Assembly (NCBI GenBank): GCA_021613335.1
Contig: JAJTWR010000374.1
Location: 853,501-917,500, forward strand
Direction: 5' to 3'
From: Whitmania pigra
Taxonomy: Eukaryota; Annelida; Clitellata; Hirudinida; Haemopidae
DNA length: 64,000 nt
Position 1 is the first letter of the stretch, and each line of letters opens with the position of its first letter. The position numbers and the translations under genes are program-made. Positions 50,140 to 62,956 of this stretch are shown here, piece by piece. The notes beneath the pieces were generated by a model that had not been told where the DNA came from, did no database searches, and was given only the letters and a program-made list of their open reading frames with translations.

Positions 50140-52682
50140 AGTCTAAGGTTTACTTCTGAAGAAATTTAATTTATCTTTCTCACAATACTAATCTATTTGT
50201 CATCAGACACTTATTTTTCAAGTTATTTGCGCTTAACAGCTTTGATTCAAATTCGTTTTGTTTTTATGCTACAAACTTGACAGCAGGGTTGTGTTGTTAC
50301 TATACTAATCATTTTGACAGGAATTATATCCCTTGGGCTACAACGTATATTTTTTGTTTCTTGTTCAGAATTTTTAATAAACGAATTCAAACAACTAAAA
50401 ACAATACAAAAATCTTCGGTGAATCAACAAAAGACAAATAAAAATTACATTATTGGTTACAAATTTTAATGAACTGCAACAATTGGATTCTTGAAACAAA
50501 AATAATTGCTTATTCATTGAAGTAAGTTTTTAGGAAATGTTTGGGTTGGCAAAAATGCCGTCGTCCGTAAAATAGCGGACGTTTGCGGAGGAAGGCGATG
50601 GGAGACAAAATCTGCAATTTTTACGGACGTCTTTTATAGACGCCTCCTGCAATATACCGATGATAACTTTCCACGTATATATAAAATCCTTTGTATAAAG
50701 TTATAAGCAGACATTGTTTTTATAAGCTCTTAGTTATGCAATGGACTTTCATCAAATAAATAAATATGAGCGCTGCATGCTGATTGGCTCTCGCTACAAC
50801 TGCTCCGACAACTTGTTATTTGGTTACTCTAACATGGCTCTTTGTAAGTGGTTTTTTTATATGAAACCATTTAAAATGTCTAATGACGTCATTTTGGAGA
50901 TGACTAGGACCAGAGACGTTGTCCCCCGACTTTAGACTAGATGGAAAAAACATCATCTTGTCATGATTTATGAGGGTTTGGCCTCGTGACTTTTGGCTAG
51001 AAGCAAATAAAGGTCTCCTCAGATTGTGCGAGGGTTTGTCCGCTGAAAAAGCTGAAATGACTAGGGTGTGTTGTTGCAAATTCCAATAGTAATGAAAATA
51101 ACAGTAATAATGAGTAACATCATCCACAAGTATGGATGTGTTCATTTCTTTCTGATTTGATCTGTCATTCATCAACTAGTCATTTAATTGCTTTGACCAT
51201 ACCTCCTTTAATGAATAGGTTGTTCAAGGCTGATATTTTTTTTGTCGGTTGAATAATACTAGTTATTATATTTACATCGTTTTAATAATTTTTTGTTTTG
51301 TAGTTAATAATAATAAATTGCATCAACTAACGATTTTGAGTTTAGGCTACGATTCCTTTTTAATTATGCGGAACGAATAAACGCATTTCAAAGAAATCTG
51401 GAAAAAGTAGGTTTGCTGTCACGGAAAGCTTTTCTTGTTTTAAAGTCTTTTATGTTAAAAATAATGTATACAATAAACTATATAAAATGTTGAAATTTAG
51501 CTTTTAACCAATAATAACCCAGTTATTTCGGTATTTATTAGAATTAATAAAAAAAATAATAATTAGTAATTAATAATTAATGTTTTATTAGATTCTATTA
51601 TTCTACGTTATGTTTTAAAAATTTTATTATTTTTATTATACACCAGATTATGAAAAATGTCACTAGGATTTACGTTACCCACTAGTAGATTTGGAATCTC
51701 AGGTCGTGCATGTTTCTCGATTGACTACTTTATGGTGAATATCTCTCAAACTAATTTGAATTGGAAGGTCAAACTTCAGATTATGGAAGAAAACTTCATT
51801 TTCTAACATGCTTAAAAGAATAGGTTCTCTAAAATTGGTTGAAGTCGAGATTTTAGGCACTTGTATGTTCTGCAGAACATTTATTATATCTTTCTTAATA
51901 TAAAGTTCACACGTTTTTTTCTATGATTATAATGTTAGTTAGATTGTAATTACCTATACTTTTATAAAGTGATTCTTAAACGAAAATGAATGTTTGTTTT
52001 AAACACGTTTTTATTAATATCTTGCTAAATATATGTAGTTAGAAATTCAACTTCAGACATGTTTGTCTCCAAGTCATGGGTGATATTTAATTTTAGTACT
52101 TGTACTTTAGAATGTATTATTGAAAGGATTTGAATGCAATTTTACCCTAATATATTCATTTCAATATTGTTCACTTTTAAACACACTATACTTTCTATCG
52201 CCTATTGATTAGATAAGCTAAACGTAATCGATCTGACAAGAAAGATTTAAAGATATAGATTTAATTCTTAGCACGGAATATATGCATTAAAAAATAAAAC
52301 CTTGGTCTAATCGTAAGTAGACCTTAGGACAAGGGGTCATTCAAAAAAGCTCGCAAGTGGGGGGGCTTCAAAAGCATACTAAGAATACTGAGAGGGGAGG
52401 GCAATTGCTTTTTGCGAAATAAAAACGAAATAATTTATATTTTTATTGATTTTATTTTTATTTCTTAAATATAATTTTATTGATAATTTTGGGACCGTCC
52501 ATAAAATATGTCACGCTCGATGGGGAGGGGGTAAACCTCTATGTAACGTGACACAAATTAAAAATTAAAGTTAAGGTTTTTTGCGAACATCTTTTGTTGA
52601 CGACCCCCAATGAAAAAAGCGTCCTCAAATTCAAATTTTGTGTTTCCCTGCGCCCCAATAGAGATCTGCCGTCATAACTCTG

Positions 52683-53781
52683 CTCATTGTAATATTAATT
52701 CAACATTAGCCACATTATCTGTATAGCGTAAAGAGTCTTGATATTCAAAATCTATTTATAGCTCTCAATATGGATATTGGTGAGCAATAGGAAAGAGGCA
52801 CTCATTATAATAGTGGTTCAACGCTTGACAAGCTAGCCTCATTATCTATATGGCTTAAAGAGTCTTGATATTCAGAATCTATTTTTAGCTCTCAATATGG
52901 ATATTGGTGGGCTATAGGAAAGAGGCACTCATTATAATATTGGTTCAACGCTTGACAAGCTAGCCTCATTATCTGTATGGCTTAAAGAGTCTTGATATTC
53001 AGAATCTATTTTTAGCTCTCAATATGGATATTGGTGGGCTATATGGAAAGAGGCACTCATTATAATATTAGTTCAACGCTTGACAAGCTAGCCTCATTAT
53101 CTATATGGCTTAAAGAGTCTTGATATTCAGAATCTATTTTTAGCTCTCAATATGGATATTGGTGGGCTATGGAAAAGGACCGCTCATTATAATATTAATA
53201 TTACACTAGCCTCATTATCTATATGGCTTAAAGAGTCTTGATATTCAGAATCTATTTTTAGCTCTCAATATGGATATTGATGGGCTATAGACGCTCAATA
53301 TTATTTCAACACTTGCATCATTTATATGTGTAGTTTAAATAACCTGTTTTTGTGTGTTATTTGTCTTTTGTTAATGTTCATTAATTAGCCCGGTTAAAAA
53401 TCCCTTTATAGCTCTCCGAGTACATATTGATATTGGGAGCATATAAAATATATTTATAATTTGAAACAATTTTGTCAAATTAAATTATTTATATATATAC
53501 GGTTAAAAGTAAATTAAATTTAATTTTGGAATAGCATTTTGAATGTTTAACAAAAGCGACATTCATTATGTGTAACTATCTTAAGTGACACAGATATTCT
53601 AAATACATATATATTATAAATTTTCACTAATTTTTTAATAATTAAACAACGTTTTGTGTTGAAATAATTTGTTTTGTTTTATTTCAACATATACATAATT
53701 TATTATTATAATAGGGGGGCGTGGTTTATCTTTGTTTACTAAGGAATGTCTGTATAGATATTAAACTGCGATTACTCCAGT
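52683..53781 (-). repeat. Right inverted arm of the foldback element
   Basis: Reverse complement of the left arm. From outside in the linker order is S-L-L-L, one unit fewer than the left arm, and the innermost unit is more diverged. Confidence 0.85.
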
Positions 53782-53790
53782 GTGAAATGG
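53782..53790 (+). repeat. Target-site duplication, right
   Basis: GTGAAATGG directly after the last arm base; identical to 48932-48940. Confidence 0.88.
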
Positions 53791-54074
53791 GTTTAAATAA
53801 GTTCGGGTCTTTAGAAGCTAGATTATTCTGCATGGCGCCTTTCCAAATCGATGTTTTTGTCTACGTTTTCATATGAGCTCTTAAGTTTGTTGTAACTTCG
53901 GATAACATCGACTTTTCGTTGTTCTCATTCACTTCCTTATTGTTTCGTCGTATGTTTGCAACCTTCTTACGGCATTATTCGTGCACTAATTGATTTAATA
54001 CTTGATGTGATTTTGTGTATTATAACTCTTTGAAAGTTGACATTCTCAATATTTGGAATTTCATATGCTCCAGG

Positions 54075-54653
54075 ATGGCATCAACTGAACTCTTGCTGAA
54101 GAACGCTACCAATCTCTCTCTGGCAAATCTGAAATCTGATTTTGCCTCCAGTTATCAGAGTTCCTATGCAGAGTGCAAACCAAAGACAAAGGCTAAGCTG
54201 TCTGACCTCAGAAGTTCATCAAAATCCAAATTGCCTGCACATGGGAGTGGTTCCAATAACAGTTTTGTTTCAACAAATATTGGTCAACGAAGTGAAATTT
54301 CTAACCCCTGCATCCAGGAAAGTAAAATAAATCAGATACCACCTAACAAATTGGATGGCCAATGTGTCCTCAAAGCCCATTTCCAAAAATGCAGACCTTC
54401 TAGCTGTTATGCATTCTTCAGTGAATGTGAGAAGTTGGAGAAGCAGAAGTATTCTGGCAGTGATCCTGCAAGAGTCATCAAAACAAAAATTCAGAATGGA
54501 TGGCCTTGGGATGTTTCGGATGATCAGTTATGCAAGAAATTTGTTGGAGAAAGACAGCCATATTGGAAGAAGAAGAATTTTGTGGAAAAAAGCCATGAAA
54601 ATCTTGATTTAACAAAAGATTTTGATCTTTCAGGCCTGTCTCTCAATGACTAG
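54075..54653 (+). CDS. Hypothetical intronless protein, paralogue 1 (192 aa)
   Basis: ATG at 54075 starts MASTELLLKNATNLSLANLK; the frame is open further upstream, but this ATG aligns with the start of the paralogue at 56473. Not recognised. It has a basic KPKTKAKLSDL block, a low-complexity Ser-rich part, a central CYAFFSECEKLEKQKYSG block and an acidic tail (DLTKDFDLSGLSLND). All these blocks occur in the same order in the 56.5-kb gene, which supports real coding. Recurrent [S/T]LxxL-type motifs (LSLANL, KLSDL, DLSGL) could be short linear binding motifs. No signal peptide or membrane segment. A CCAG before the ATG may mark a 5'-UTR acceptor. It begins 294 bp from the foldback element. AATAAA-like signals at about 55007 and 55288. 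Confidence 0.75.
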   Translation: MASTELLLKNATNLSLANLKSDFASSYQSSYAECKPKTKAKLSDLRSSSKSKLPAHGSGSNNSFVSTNIGQRSEISNPCIQESKINQIPPNKLDGQCVLKAHFQKCRPSSCYAFFSECEKLEKQKYSGSDPARVIKTKIQNGWPWDVSDDQLCKKFVGERQPYWKKKNFVEKSHENLDLTKDFDLSGLSLND

Positions 54654-56472
54654 ACACATCTGAAAAAATTGAAATGTAGCATATATATATATAATTCTCC
54701 ACCTTATGCTGGCAGCTAATTTGTATTTTTTATATTATTTTCCTGTGCTGCCATCTTACATATCTTCTAGAACTGTTGCTTGATATTTTAGAATAACATT
54801 GGATCCAATTTGATCCAGTATTTTTTATTTTATGGAGAAACATTTTGGAGAATTTCTCAGGCAAACTTCATTTTGTCGGTTCAAAGCAAACAAGTTCTTG
54901 CGAACAAGATGATAATGGAGTTTTGGACAATTTCAACACTACTCTCGTAGTTGATGACAGCTTTTGTGAGTTTGTGCTTGAGAAATGACTAACAATGTCG
55001 AAATAATAATAAAGCTTGGAGTTTGTTGGGAAGTTTAAATTCATAAAATGTTGATCTCTGTTTCATACGACGCATTTTCAAATTGACGATGTAACTCTTG
55101 ACTTTAACTCTCTGGGTACATTTCAACTTGGATAATGCTTTTGTCAGGAATGTGCAGTTAAATATTTTTTTTTATATAATTATCTATTTATAAACTGAAT
55201 CAAAATTGTTAAAGAATTTATGAGATCCTTTAAATTGCATGAATATCTTGGTATTCCTACATTTCTGATGGAACAAAAATCCACTTCAATAAAAGCTGTT
55301 CTGGTCTTTGTTTTGCTGCCATGCAAATATTGGTTTCTGGTGTTTCGTGGTCACGTTTTGAGTGGTATGCTTATATAAAATGTAGCTTTCATTTGCTTAT
55401 GATTTTGCTATTTTAATTATTCTTAAAATTGTTATAATTACCAAACTGCAGGTTTATGACATTTGCTTCGGCAGGATGCAATTTCAAACTTCATCAAATC
55501 TTTGAATGTGTTTAGCTTTACCATCTTTTTTGCTCGAAATTGTTATTATTATTATTATTATCTTTGAATATGTTTAGCTTTGCCACTTTTTTAGGCTCAA
55601 TTGACTTTATACTTTGGTTTTCAACTGATCCTATCGTACATGGTCTTGTAACTGTTACTAAATCAGCTGTTGAGACTGATGTTATCAATTTATTAATATT
55701 ATGTAATAATATTCCAGTACTCCTCAGTAAGCAATCCTCAGTGCTATAACGTTGTTTACTTTACGCGGATGTGGGTTACTTGCATTCGTAATTGAGCCTT
55801 TGACACTTGTACCCAGACCTTAGTCGATAAAGTTGCCATCAATTTTATTTTATTAGTACTAACTAATGATTTTGTAGTCAATTGATAAAAGCGAAATTCT
55901 GGTGAAAATTAAACGTCTACTGCACTCCGTTTGCAATTTGTCCTACCATGTCACACTAACAAATGGAAATTTGTAGTATTTGGTGCCACCATGTCTAACT
56001 TTATCACAAGTTGGAGCGCGATTTCTTGCTTACTTTGTTTAATGTTTTATATATAAATAGCGAAAAAATGGCCTCTGTTCAGTGGGTTGCGGTTTTTTGG
56101 TATTTTGCAATTTTATTTTAGCCAGTAGTTCAGATACAAATAATAATTCATGTCCATCATCACTTTGAAAACAAATCATGTAATGAATAGTAAATAGTGA
56201 AAAAAAAGTTATTTTGCTAAAATGTCGTGTGAATACTTTGGATTTAATTCCCGTAATATTATTTTATTTTTATTTAATTTATAACGATCATTTTCCCGAT
56301 ACCATGCGCCCGTAATCGTGTCAATAGGTAACAAAAATTAATTAATTTATAATTATTCAAATTTGTTAATATTCGTGATCTTTTATATCTTGCTCATTGT
56401 ATCAAGAAAATGCGTTCGCTTCATATTTCTAAAGACTAGAACCTCCTAAGTTTATAAACTCTGCATACCACC
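54654..56472. other. Spacer between the two paralogues
   Basis: Includes the 3' UTR of paralogue 1 (CAATAAAAGCTG near 55288) and the upstream region of paralogue 2. No other gene supported. Confidence 0.5.
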
Positions 56473-57150
56473 ATGATCGATTTGGCCAATTGCACCTTAG
56501 CAAATTTCAAATCCGCGTTCAACTCCGATTACCAGGGTCTACTTGTAGAGCAAAAACCGAAAACTAAAGCTAAACTATCGCAGTTAAAAGCGGCACAATC
56601 GAAACCTTCTACAACAATTGCTGGCTCAAACAGAGGACTGGCGTCATTGGTTGCAGAACAGACGCAATGTCACATTTCTTCCACCTGTCAGAAGGAAAGC
56701 GAAATAAATCCTCCAATCCGACCAAGTAAGCCACCCGATCTCAAAAGTAGCTCGACACAGTCGACATCTTCGAATACCTATAGATTTTTTAACGAATGTC
56801 AACATTTGGAAAGGTGTAAATATTCTGGAACAAGACAAGCAGATCGCATCAAAGAACAGCTCAAAGATCAACTTCTTTTGACGGGCTCCCTCGACGATCA
56901 AGTCATTCGAGATGCTGAGGAACAGAGAGGAAAATTGAAGTGGAAGCTCTCGAGCAGCAACCATCCGGAAACGTTGGCTGCGGTTAAGAACAAACGTGGA
57001 AAGACGACAGATGGCGCTAAATTTACCATAGGGGAATTTGTTGAGGAAAAGTGTCCAAAATACCCCGTGCGTAAACCCCGCGAATACCTACGTCGGACAA
57101 TCGACCTTACCTGCGTTTATGACCTTACAGGTCTCGGAATTGAAGATTAA
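56473..57150 (+). CDS. Hypothetical intronless protein, paralogue 2 (225 aa)
   Basis: ATG in a strong context (CCACCATGA). Not recognised. It shares with the 54.1-kb gene the start (CTLANFKSAF), the basic KPKTKAKLSQL block, the central YRFFNECQHLERCKYSG block and the end (IDLTCVYDLTGLGIED). It adds about 33 residues between the last two blocks, including NKRGKTTDGAKFTIGE. The protein is Ser/Lys-rich and largely disordered in appearance, without signal peptide or transmembrane segment, so probably intracellular. A polyadenylation signal AATAAA overlaps the region just after the stop (57152), giving a very short 3' UTR. Function unknown; an adaptor carrying repeated short [S/T]LxxL motifs is one possibility, unproven. 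Confidence 0.8.
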   Translation: MIDLANCTLANFKSAFNSDYQGLLVEQKPKTKAKLSQLKAAQSKPSTTIAGSNRGLASLVAEQTQCHISSTCQKESEINPPIRPSKPPDLKSSSTQSTSSNTYRFFNECQHLERCKYSGTRQADRIKEQLKDQLLLTGSLDDQVIRDAEEQRGKLKWKLSSSNHPETLAAVKNKRGKTTDGAKFTIGEFVEEKCPKYPVRKPREYLRRTIDLTCVYDLTGLGIED

Positions 57151-59570
57151 CAATAAAACATTTAAAACATTAAAAAACCCAGTTCAAATAATTCTCTTAA
57201 TTTGTAATCATATCGTTAGTTTAGTAATATAAAATACTAATTTTACTATTAATATAGTTAATAGCATTAATCTAGTTTATAATATTAGTATAGTTAATAG
57301 TATTAATAATAGTTAGTATAGTAATATAAAATACTAATTTTACTATTAATATACTATATCGCAATTGCATCTTATAAGGGTTTATACCCCATCTGAACAT
57401 TGAGATTTTGGCCCAAATTTAAACCAAGCCAAAAATTCAAACTCTCAAAATAATTGCTTAAAATGAATAAGTTTCGTCATGAACTCGTTGACAAATTTCA
57501 GTCCTTAATGATTTTAGGCGCCTCCAAAATACCAGAATCTTAAAATTGGCTGTTTTGATTGATAGACGTTTCCTTAGACAGCTGGGTGTAGTATCATATC
57601 ACCTATAATATCATACCATACATATAATAACAACTTATTATAACAAGTTGTAACAAGACAACGAAAAGTTATTTAAAAACTGGACCCAAATATCTGGAAC
57701 CAAAATATCATGCAAGATATTGACACTTGTTAAGATAACATTCATAATAAATTGGCTGGGTGGAAATTTAAAAAAAAAAATTGATATCAATTTTGAGTAA
57801 ACATTTGGATTTTAGCAGTTTTAAAGTCTATGCACGAGGAGAAAGTAAGGGCATGATTTATGTAAATTAATGTTAACAAATGAAAGGTAGACAGGAGCGA
57901 TCTAGGAATGAGGTCAAAGAGAAGGACGTGAAAATAATTCAAAATAAAATAAAAATAAAAAGAACATTTGTGGAAATGCAGTTCAAATTTAACAAAGACG
58001 GCTCATAAACTTGCCTCGAGATCAACAACTTGAACAACAAGCAAATACCTGAAATTTGTTGCTACATCGACGACAACTCCACACACATGCATACGAGACG
58101 ATATTAAAAACCAGTTAAAGACGACAAATCCTTCGACGTCCGACGGCCACGAACCGAGCAAAAAGAACTCGCGAGAGGTTTGGACGGCAGGATTCGCCCA
58201 GTTCGGGGGGTGTGGTCGACCCGACTGACAACTTTCAATCAGAAAAGTTTAAAAACCTACAAAGAGACGATTGGGTTCACGAACCATGATTTTTAGAACT
58301 ACTCTTGTGAGTGATGATGATGATGATGGTTATGATGATGATGGTTATGATGATGATGATCTTAAGATGGATTTCCTTGCCTAACTAATCATTATAGTCA
58401 TCTAAATTATTACAAACATTCCCATCGCGTGACCGACGCGGGCAACCGACGAGTGAATGCGACCAAGAGTCGTGAAAAAATGCACACGTGATATTAAGGT
58501 AATCGAGACGACAAACACGAAAAACAGTTCCTCCGAGCCAACAAAGTATCACAGAGAACTCATAGATTGTTGTATACGATCTGCAAAGGAAACGGAGCAA
58601 ACGGAGAAATCAGTGTTTCTGTCGGTCGAAGGAAAGAAAAATGGAATGCAAGACCGTCATCGCCGTTCGGACGCTCGGAACGATTTTATGCATAATGCTG
58701 AAGTGTAGGCCACGTAACAGAGAGTGTAACGCACAAAAAACTGAAGAGTCAGAAAATAAAATTATTATTAATATTATTATTATTATTATTAGAAACAACA
58801 ACAATAACAACAACATTAACTTATTAAATAAATTTTCTTTCAAATTAATAATTAATAATCTTTAACTTAATCTTGACCAAAAGTTACAAAGTAGCCCTAT
58901 TGGCAGTACTGGTCATGATAACTGCCCAGATTTTGCCACAATGTCACTAAAAATGGACATAAAACTCGATGAAGATTCTTCATAGTTATAGGTAAACAGA
59001 CTTTTGTGATCCTCGCAATGATGATCGCATGATCTGAATCAAATTCGAAGGACCAAAACATGCCACCAATTCGAAAAAGCAAAAACAACTGTAATTTTCA
59101 TCCGCAACATGATATATGTAACAAAAACAACTTCAAAGATGCGAACAAAAGTGAAGAGCGAACGAAGGATACAAAAGTGCACGAACGACATACGAAATGG
59201 AGTCGTTCGTGTTGTCCCGACTAGAAAAGAAGCGATCGTGCGACGAAACGAGATGCAACGCAAATGAAAAAGCATTACAAAAACCAATGAAGAACTGACA
59301 AAACACAATAAAAAAATTTAAAAAAATAAAATAAGCGACATAAAAACTTATAATATACAACACCAGTTCCGTGAATAATAAATGTTAAACAATTAACAAC
59401 TCCGACGACCCCAACACAGGTCGCAAGTTTCAGTATTACTCAGACATCTCAATAAGCAACAATGCCAGTCATCAGAATTTGATTAAATCATTGCAAGGGA
59501 AACTCTCTAGCCTCGTCAAAAATCCTCGAACATGGTCTCCGGATCTTTTACTCTTTTTTCTCCTCGACAA
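57151..59570. other. TULP4 3' UTR (probable) and intergenic DNA
   Basis: The part near 57900-59570 is less AT-rich than its surroundings and lies directly after the TULP4 stop on the minus strand, so much of it may be 3' UTR. A (GAT)n-like run at 58311-58360 and an (ATT)n run near 58765. The open frames at 58457-58708 and 59039-59363 have no recognisable domain. Confidence 0.45.
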
Positions 59571-62500
59571 TCACTTGAGCCTTTGAGTAACGTTGGCTAA
59601 AGCGACGGCAAATGCCTGCGTGGCACTGTAGGGGTACTGGAAATCCAGGGTGTAAGCGTTGTTGTCGATCCTTCCAAATTGCATCACCTGGAGTAACGTC
59701 GATGCAGGAGATCGATCGGTTTTATAAATGCATTTATTTTTTTTTTAAATTTAAATTTTATATTTTTTTTATCTCTTTTATAAATAATAACTCTTTAATA
59801 AATTTTTACCTCTGCCAGTAATTTTCAAAATGAAATAATTATCATCAGAGTTGTCGTTAAAATATAAAAATAAAGTCTTTAAATAAAAATGAACCATCAC
59901 AAGTTTTCCAAACCTGCTTTCCTCCAAACTCAATCTGAAAGTTCTTGGCCGACTCCTGAGTCACTCTACCTCCAAAGTCAAGTTGATACACCTGACTCGA
60001 GTCGTTCCACATAGGTGCTTTGTTGTGCATGACAAAATGCCTTAGAGGTTTCTGCTTTGCTTGGGTGTTCTTCGAGGTGCTAGGAGGGGCCGACCCGGAC
60101 TTGGGGGAGAATTTTCGAGGGGAGCAGGTTTGCTGGTGCTGAGGACTGACGGACGGACTGCCCGCACGACTTGCGTTTTCTAAATTCTCGTTCTCTCCGT
60201 TTCTGCTCCTAACTTTCTTCAGCTGTTGCAAGTGAATAACACACGAGGTAATGAGTGAGAACGTAAAATACGGATATCCAAAATATTTACTCTATCCACT
60301 AATATTCAATTCATCGATACTTAACTTGGTTTTAATTAAATCACAATTTCTTTCTAAAGCAGTTAAAATAATAAATGGGTAACAAACAAACAAACAAACA
60401 AAAAACAACAACAACTGATATTCTGCCGGACCTTCTTGTGGAGTCTCGCCTTCTGAAATGTTTCGAGATTTTGATAATTTTCGCTGGTCGTGACATCCTC
60501 GGAGCTCTGCAGATGCTCCTCGTCCGAACTCTCGGTTGCCTGGTTGCACTTGTTGACTCGCCTCCTCGACAGCAAAAGTGGCGATTGCAATTGCGACCTG
60601 CCCGCTAATCTAAAAATGAAATTCGAAATCCGAATGATTTATTCGTAGTAAGTAGCTAAATTTTTACTATTACCAAAACGAATTTTATTAATTAATTTAT
60701 AAATATGTTAATGGGTTTTTGATGAATAACTGTAGCTTCCTCGAGGAACTCATAAATGATGCTCAATAATACGTTAACATTAATATTAATTAATGAAAAT
60801 AATTAGTAGAGGCATCACCTAGGAAATCACTTTTTAAAAGTAAAAATAAAATCTATTTAAAACCAAAAACCTATTTAAAACCAAAAACCTATTTAAAACC
60901 AAAAACCTATTTAAAATTAAAAACCTATTTAAAACCAAAAACCTATCTAAAATTAAAAACCTATTGCCATGAGAGGTACTGCTCTGGGCCGTAAGAAAAT
61001 GGCCGTGCTTTGGACGATTCGCAAGAGAGGACTGGCGAGATGTTAGCTGTTTGTGGATCGGAGAGGAGGGCAGAGAGGCGCTCAGGTGGTGAACGTCGGA
61101 AGCCCGGGAGGAGCAAGGCATTGCGGTGAGGTTGGTCGAGTGGAACGAGGAGCTGAGAGAGGCGACACCGGCCAGGGCCTCGCACTCCCGAACGTCCAGC
61201 GATCCGTGACGATGTCGATGGGCTTTCTGCTGGATCCTCACCGGAGATCCCGGACTAGAAGAATCGCTGGACCTCGGGACGTCTTCTACCGAGTGTCGGT
61301 TCCCGGACGAACCCCTGGGGTCGGAAATTCCGCAGAGTCCGTTGAAGAAACGTCTCTTGGGCCTGCCGTTGTGATGACCGCAAAAAGCGTTGCCGGTCGC
61401 TCCCGTGTTTCCGCTGCCGACGCACGAGGCAGCCGCGCTCGAGTTTCCTCTGCACAGAGCGTTCCTGGCAATTTCTCTCAGACGAGATTTCGAAACCGAG
61501 CCTATAGACAACCTCCCCAGTTTCGAGGGCGTCTGGTCAGGGGTCAGAGAATTTATACCTCCTCCGGCGGTGATTAACAGCCTCGTCTTGCAGGGTTCGA
61601 AAGAGCACATGGATTGGATGGAATCAAAATCAGAGCACTCGGAGGAGGAAACTGCAGCTTTGCCGCACATCAGAGGCTTCATGATGATGTTTTTCGAGGG
61701 CGAGTAGGCCATGCTATCCACCGGGTGCCTTTCCTTGGCATCCCTGCTTTGACCGGTGACCATTTTGATGGGACTTCCCAGCACTTCGACGGACGACTGG
61801 ATCATGACATCTCTGGCGCTCAGGTTGTCGAACTCCGAACTCACGTCCTTCTTCACCTGGCACTGCTCGTACAGGTCGACCAAAGGATCGTTATCATCGT
61901 CGATGAATTGCAACGACACCCCCGGCACAGGAGTCCGCTCGACCTCCGACCTTTGACTTCTTACGTCTGCCGAATCTTCGACATCGTCCTGCACGGTCGC
62001 ATTAACCTCCGGAGTTATCGTTTCCGACGATACGAGAGTGACGTCGGAGATGGAAGAGATGATTTTCCTCGACGTCGTCGTCGTCTCCTCCTTGACGCAG
62101 CATCCGTGCTGAACACTTTCGAGCATGATCTGCTTGACTTCTTCCAATTCCTGCCTCAGTCCGACGCCGTTCATGACGTCGCGGACGCTGTTTATGAACA
62201 CGAAACCGCTCGGCTCGAGCTGTGCCCCGAGCCCGTGGCAGGACCTGTCCTTCATGAAAAACTCGAGGAACGGATCCACTTCGGTGGGAGAAACTCGGGC
62301 AATTTTCTCGTTCAACTGACTTTGGAGGTTCGCGAGGTGTACGTTTTGGGGGAAGTTGATGCCGAGCTGGGTGGGCGAAGTGCTCTTTTGAAGAGCGAGA
62401 GAAAGATCGAGGAGTGGCGAGGGACTTAAGTTGCTTTTCAAGCTGTTGCTGTCCTTGGGGTTCGAAGTTTCTTCGAGGCTGCTGTTGGGGGAGAAGCTGC

Positions 62501-62866
62501 TCGATGAAGAGGCTGGAATAGAAATTGTTTACTGCCAAACACTGCTGGTTGTTAATAATAATAATTATTATTACTATTATATTATGATTATTATTATGAT
62601 TACTATTATAATAATTATTAATGTTGTTGCTGTTGTTGTTAATTGTTGATGGCCACCCAACATTTTGAATTTCGAACTCTATTTTGAAGGTTCTGAAACA
62701 AATGGTTAATTACCCTCAACAAAATTGGAGGCAACGGTTGCTGCAAGGTTTTCTGAACAGTTGTCTGTACTGATGGCAACCATGCAGTTGCTGTTCCGAT
62801 CCAGATTCTCAATGTCGTAAAAATAATCTGACAAATATAAACAATATAATAATAATAATAATAATA

Positions 62867-62956
<90 letters not shown>

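Larger units (their letters stand above)
48941..53781. mobile_element. Foldback-type / possible Mutator-like element with 1.1-1.2-kb inverted arms
   Basis: 4841 bp bounded by inverted arms that start ACTGGAGTAATCGCAGTTTA and by a perfect 9-bp direct repeat GTGAAATGG. The outer half kilobase of the arms is about 99% identical. The inner halves are tandem arrays of a roughly 120-135-bp unit. The 2.5-kb centre (about 50140-52680) has no transposase-like frame, only short frames and fragments of other repeats, so the copy is non-autonomous. Long arms with internal repeats and a 9-bp target duplication are the hallmarks of Drosophila FB elements, which are linked to Mutator-like transposases; that assignment here is inference. 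High arm identity points to a recent insertion or conversion between arms. Confidence 0.85.

Noticed and set aside
50816..51175. Transposase of the foldback element
   Set aside because: The 119-codon minus frame has no catalytic motif or domain that I recognise; the core seems non-coding.
54015..54074. Upstream extension of paralogue 1
   Set aside because: Open but not matched in paralogue 2, and followed by a well-placed ATG at 54075.
58457..58708. 83-codon plus-strand gene
   Set aside because: Lys/Arg/Thr-rich without a family, located in the probable TULP4 3' UTR; no paralogue or splice evidence.
61053..61577. 174-codon plus-strand frame
   Set aside because: Also antisense to the TULP4 large exon, Arg/Gly-rich as expected for the complement of Ser/Pro codons.
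61614..62429. 271-codon plus-strand frame opposite TULP4
   Set aside because: Antisense shadow of the large TULP4 exon; the minus frame has matching phases and family context.
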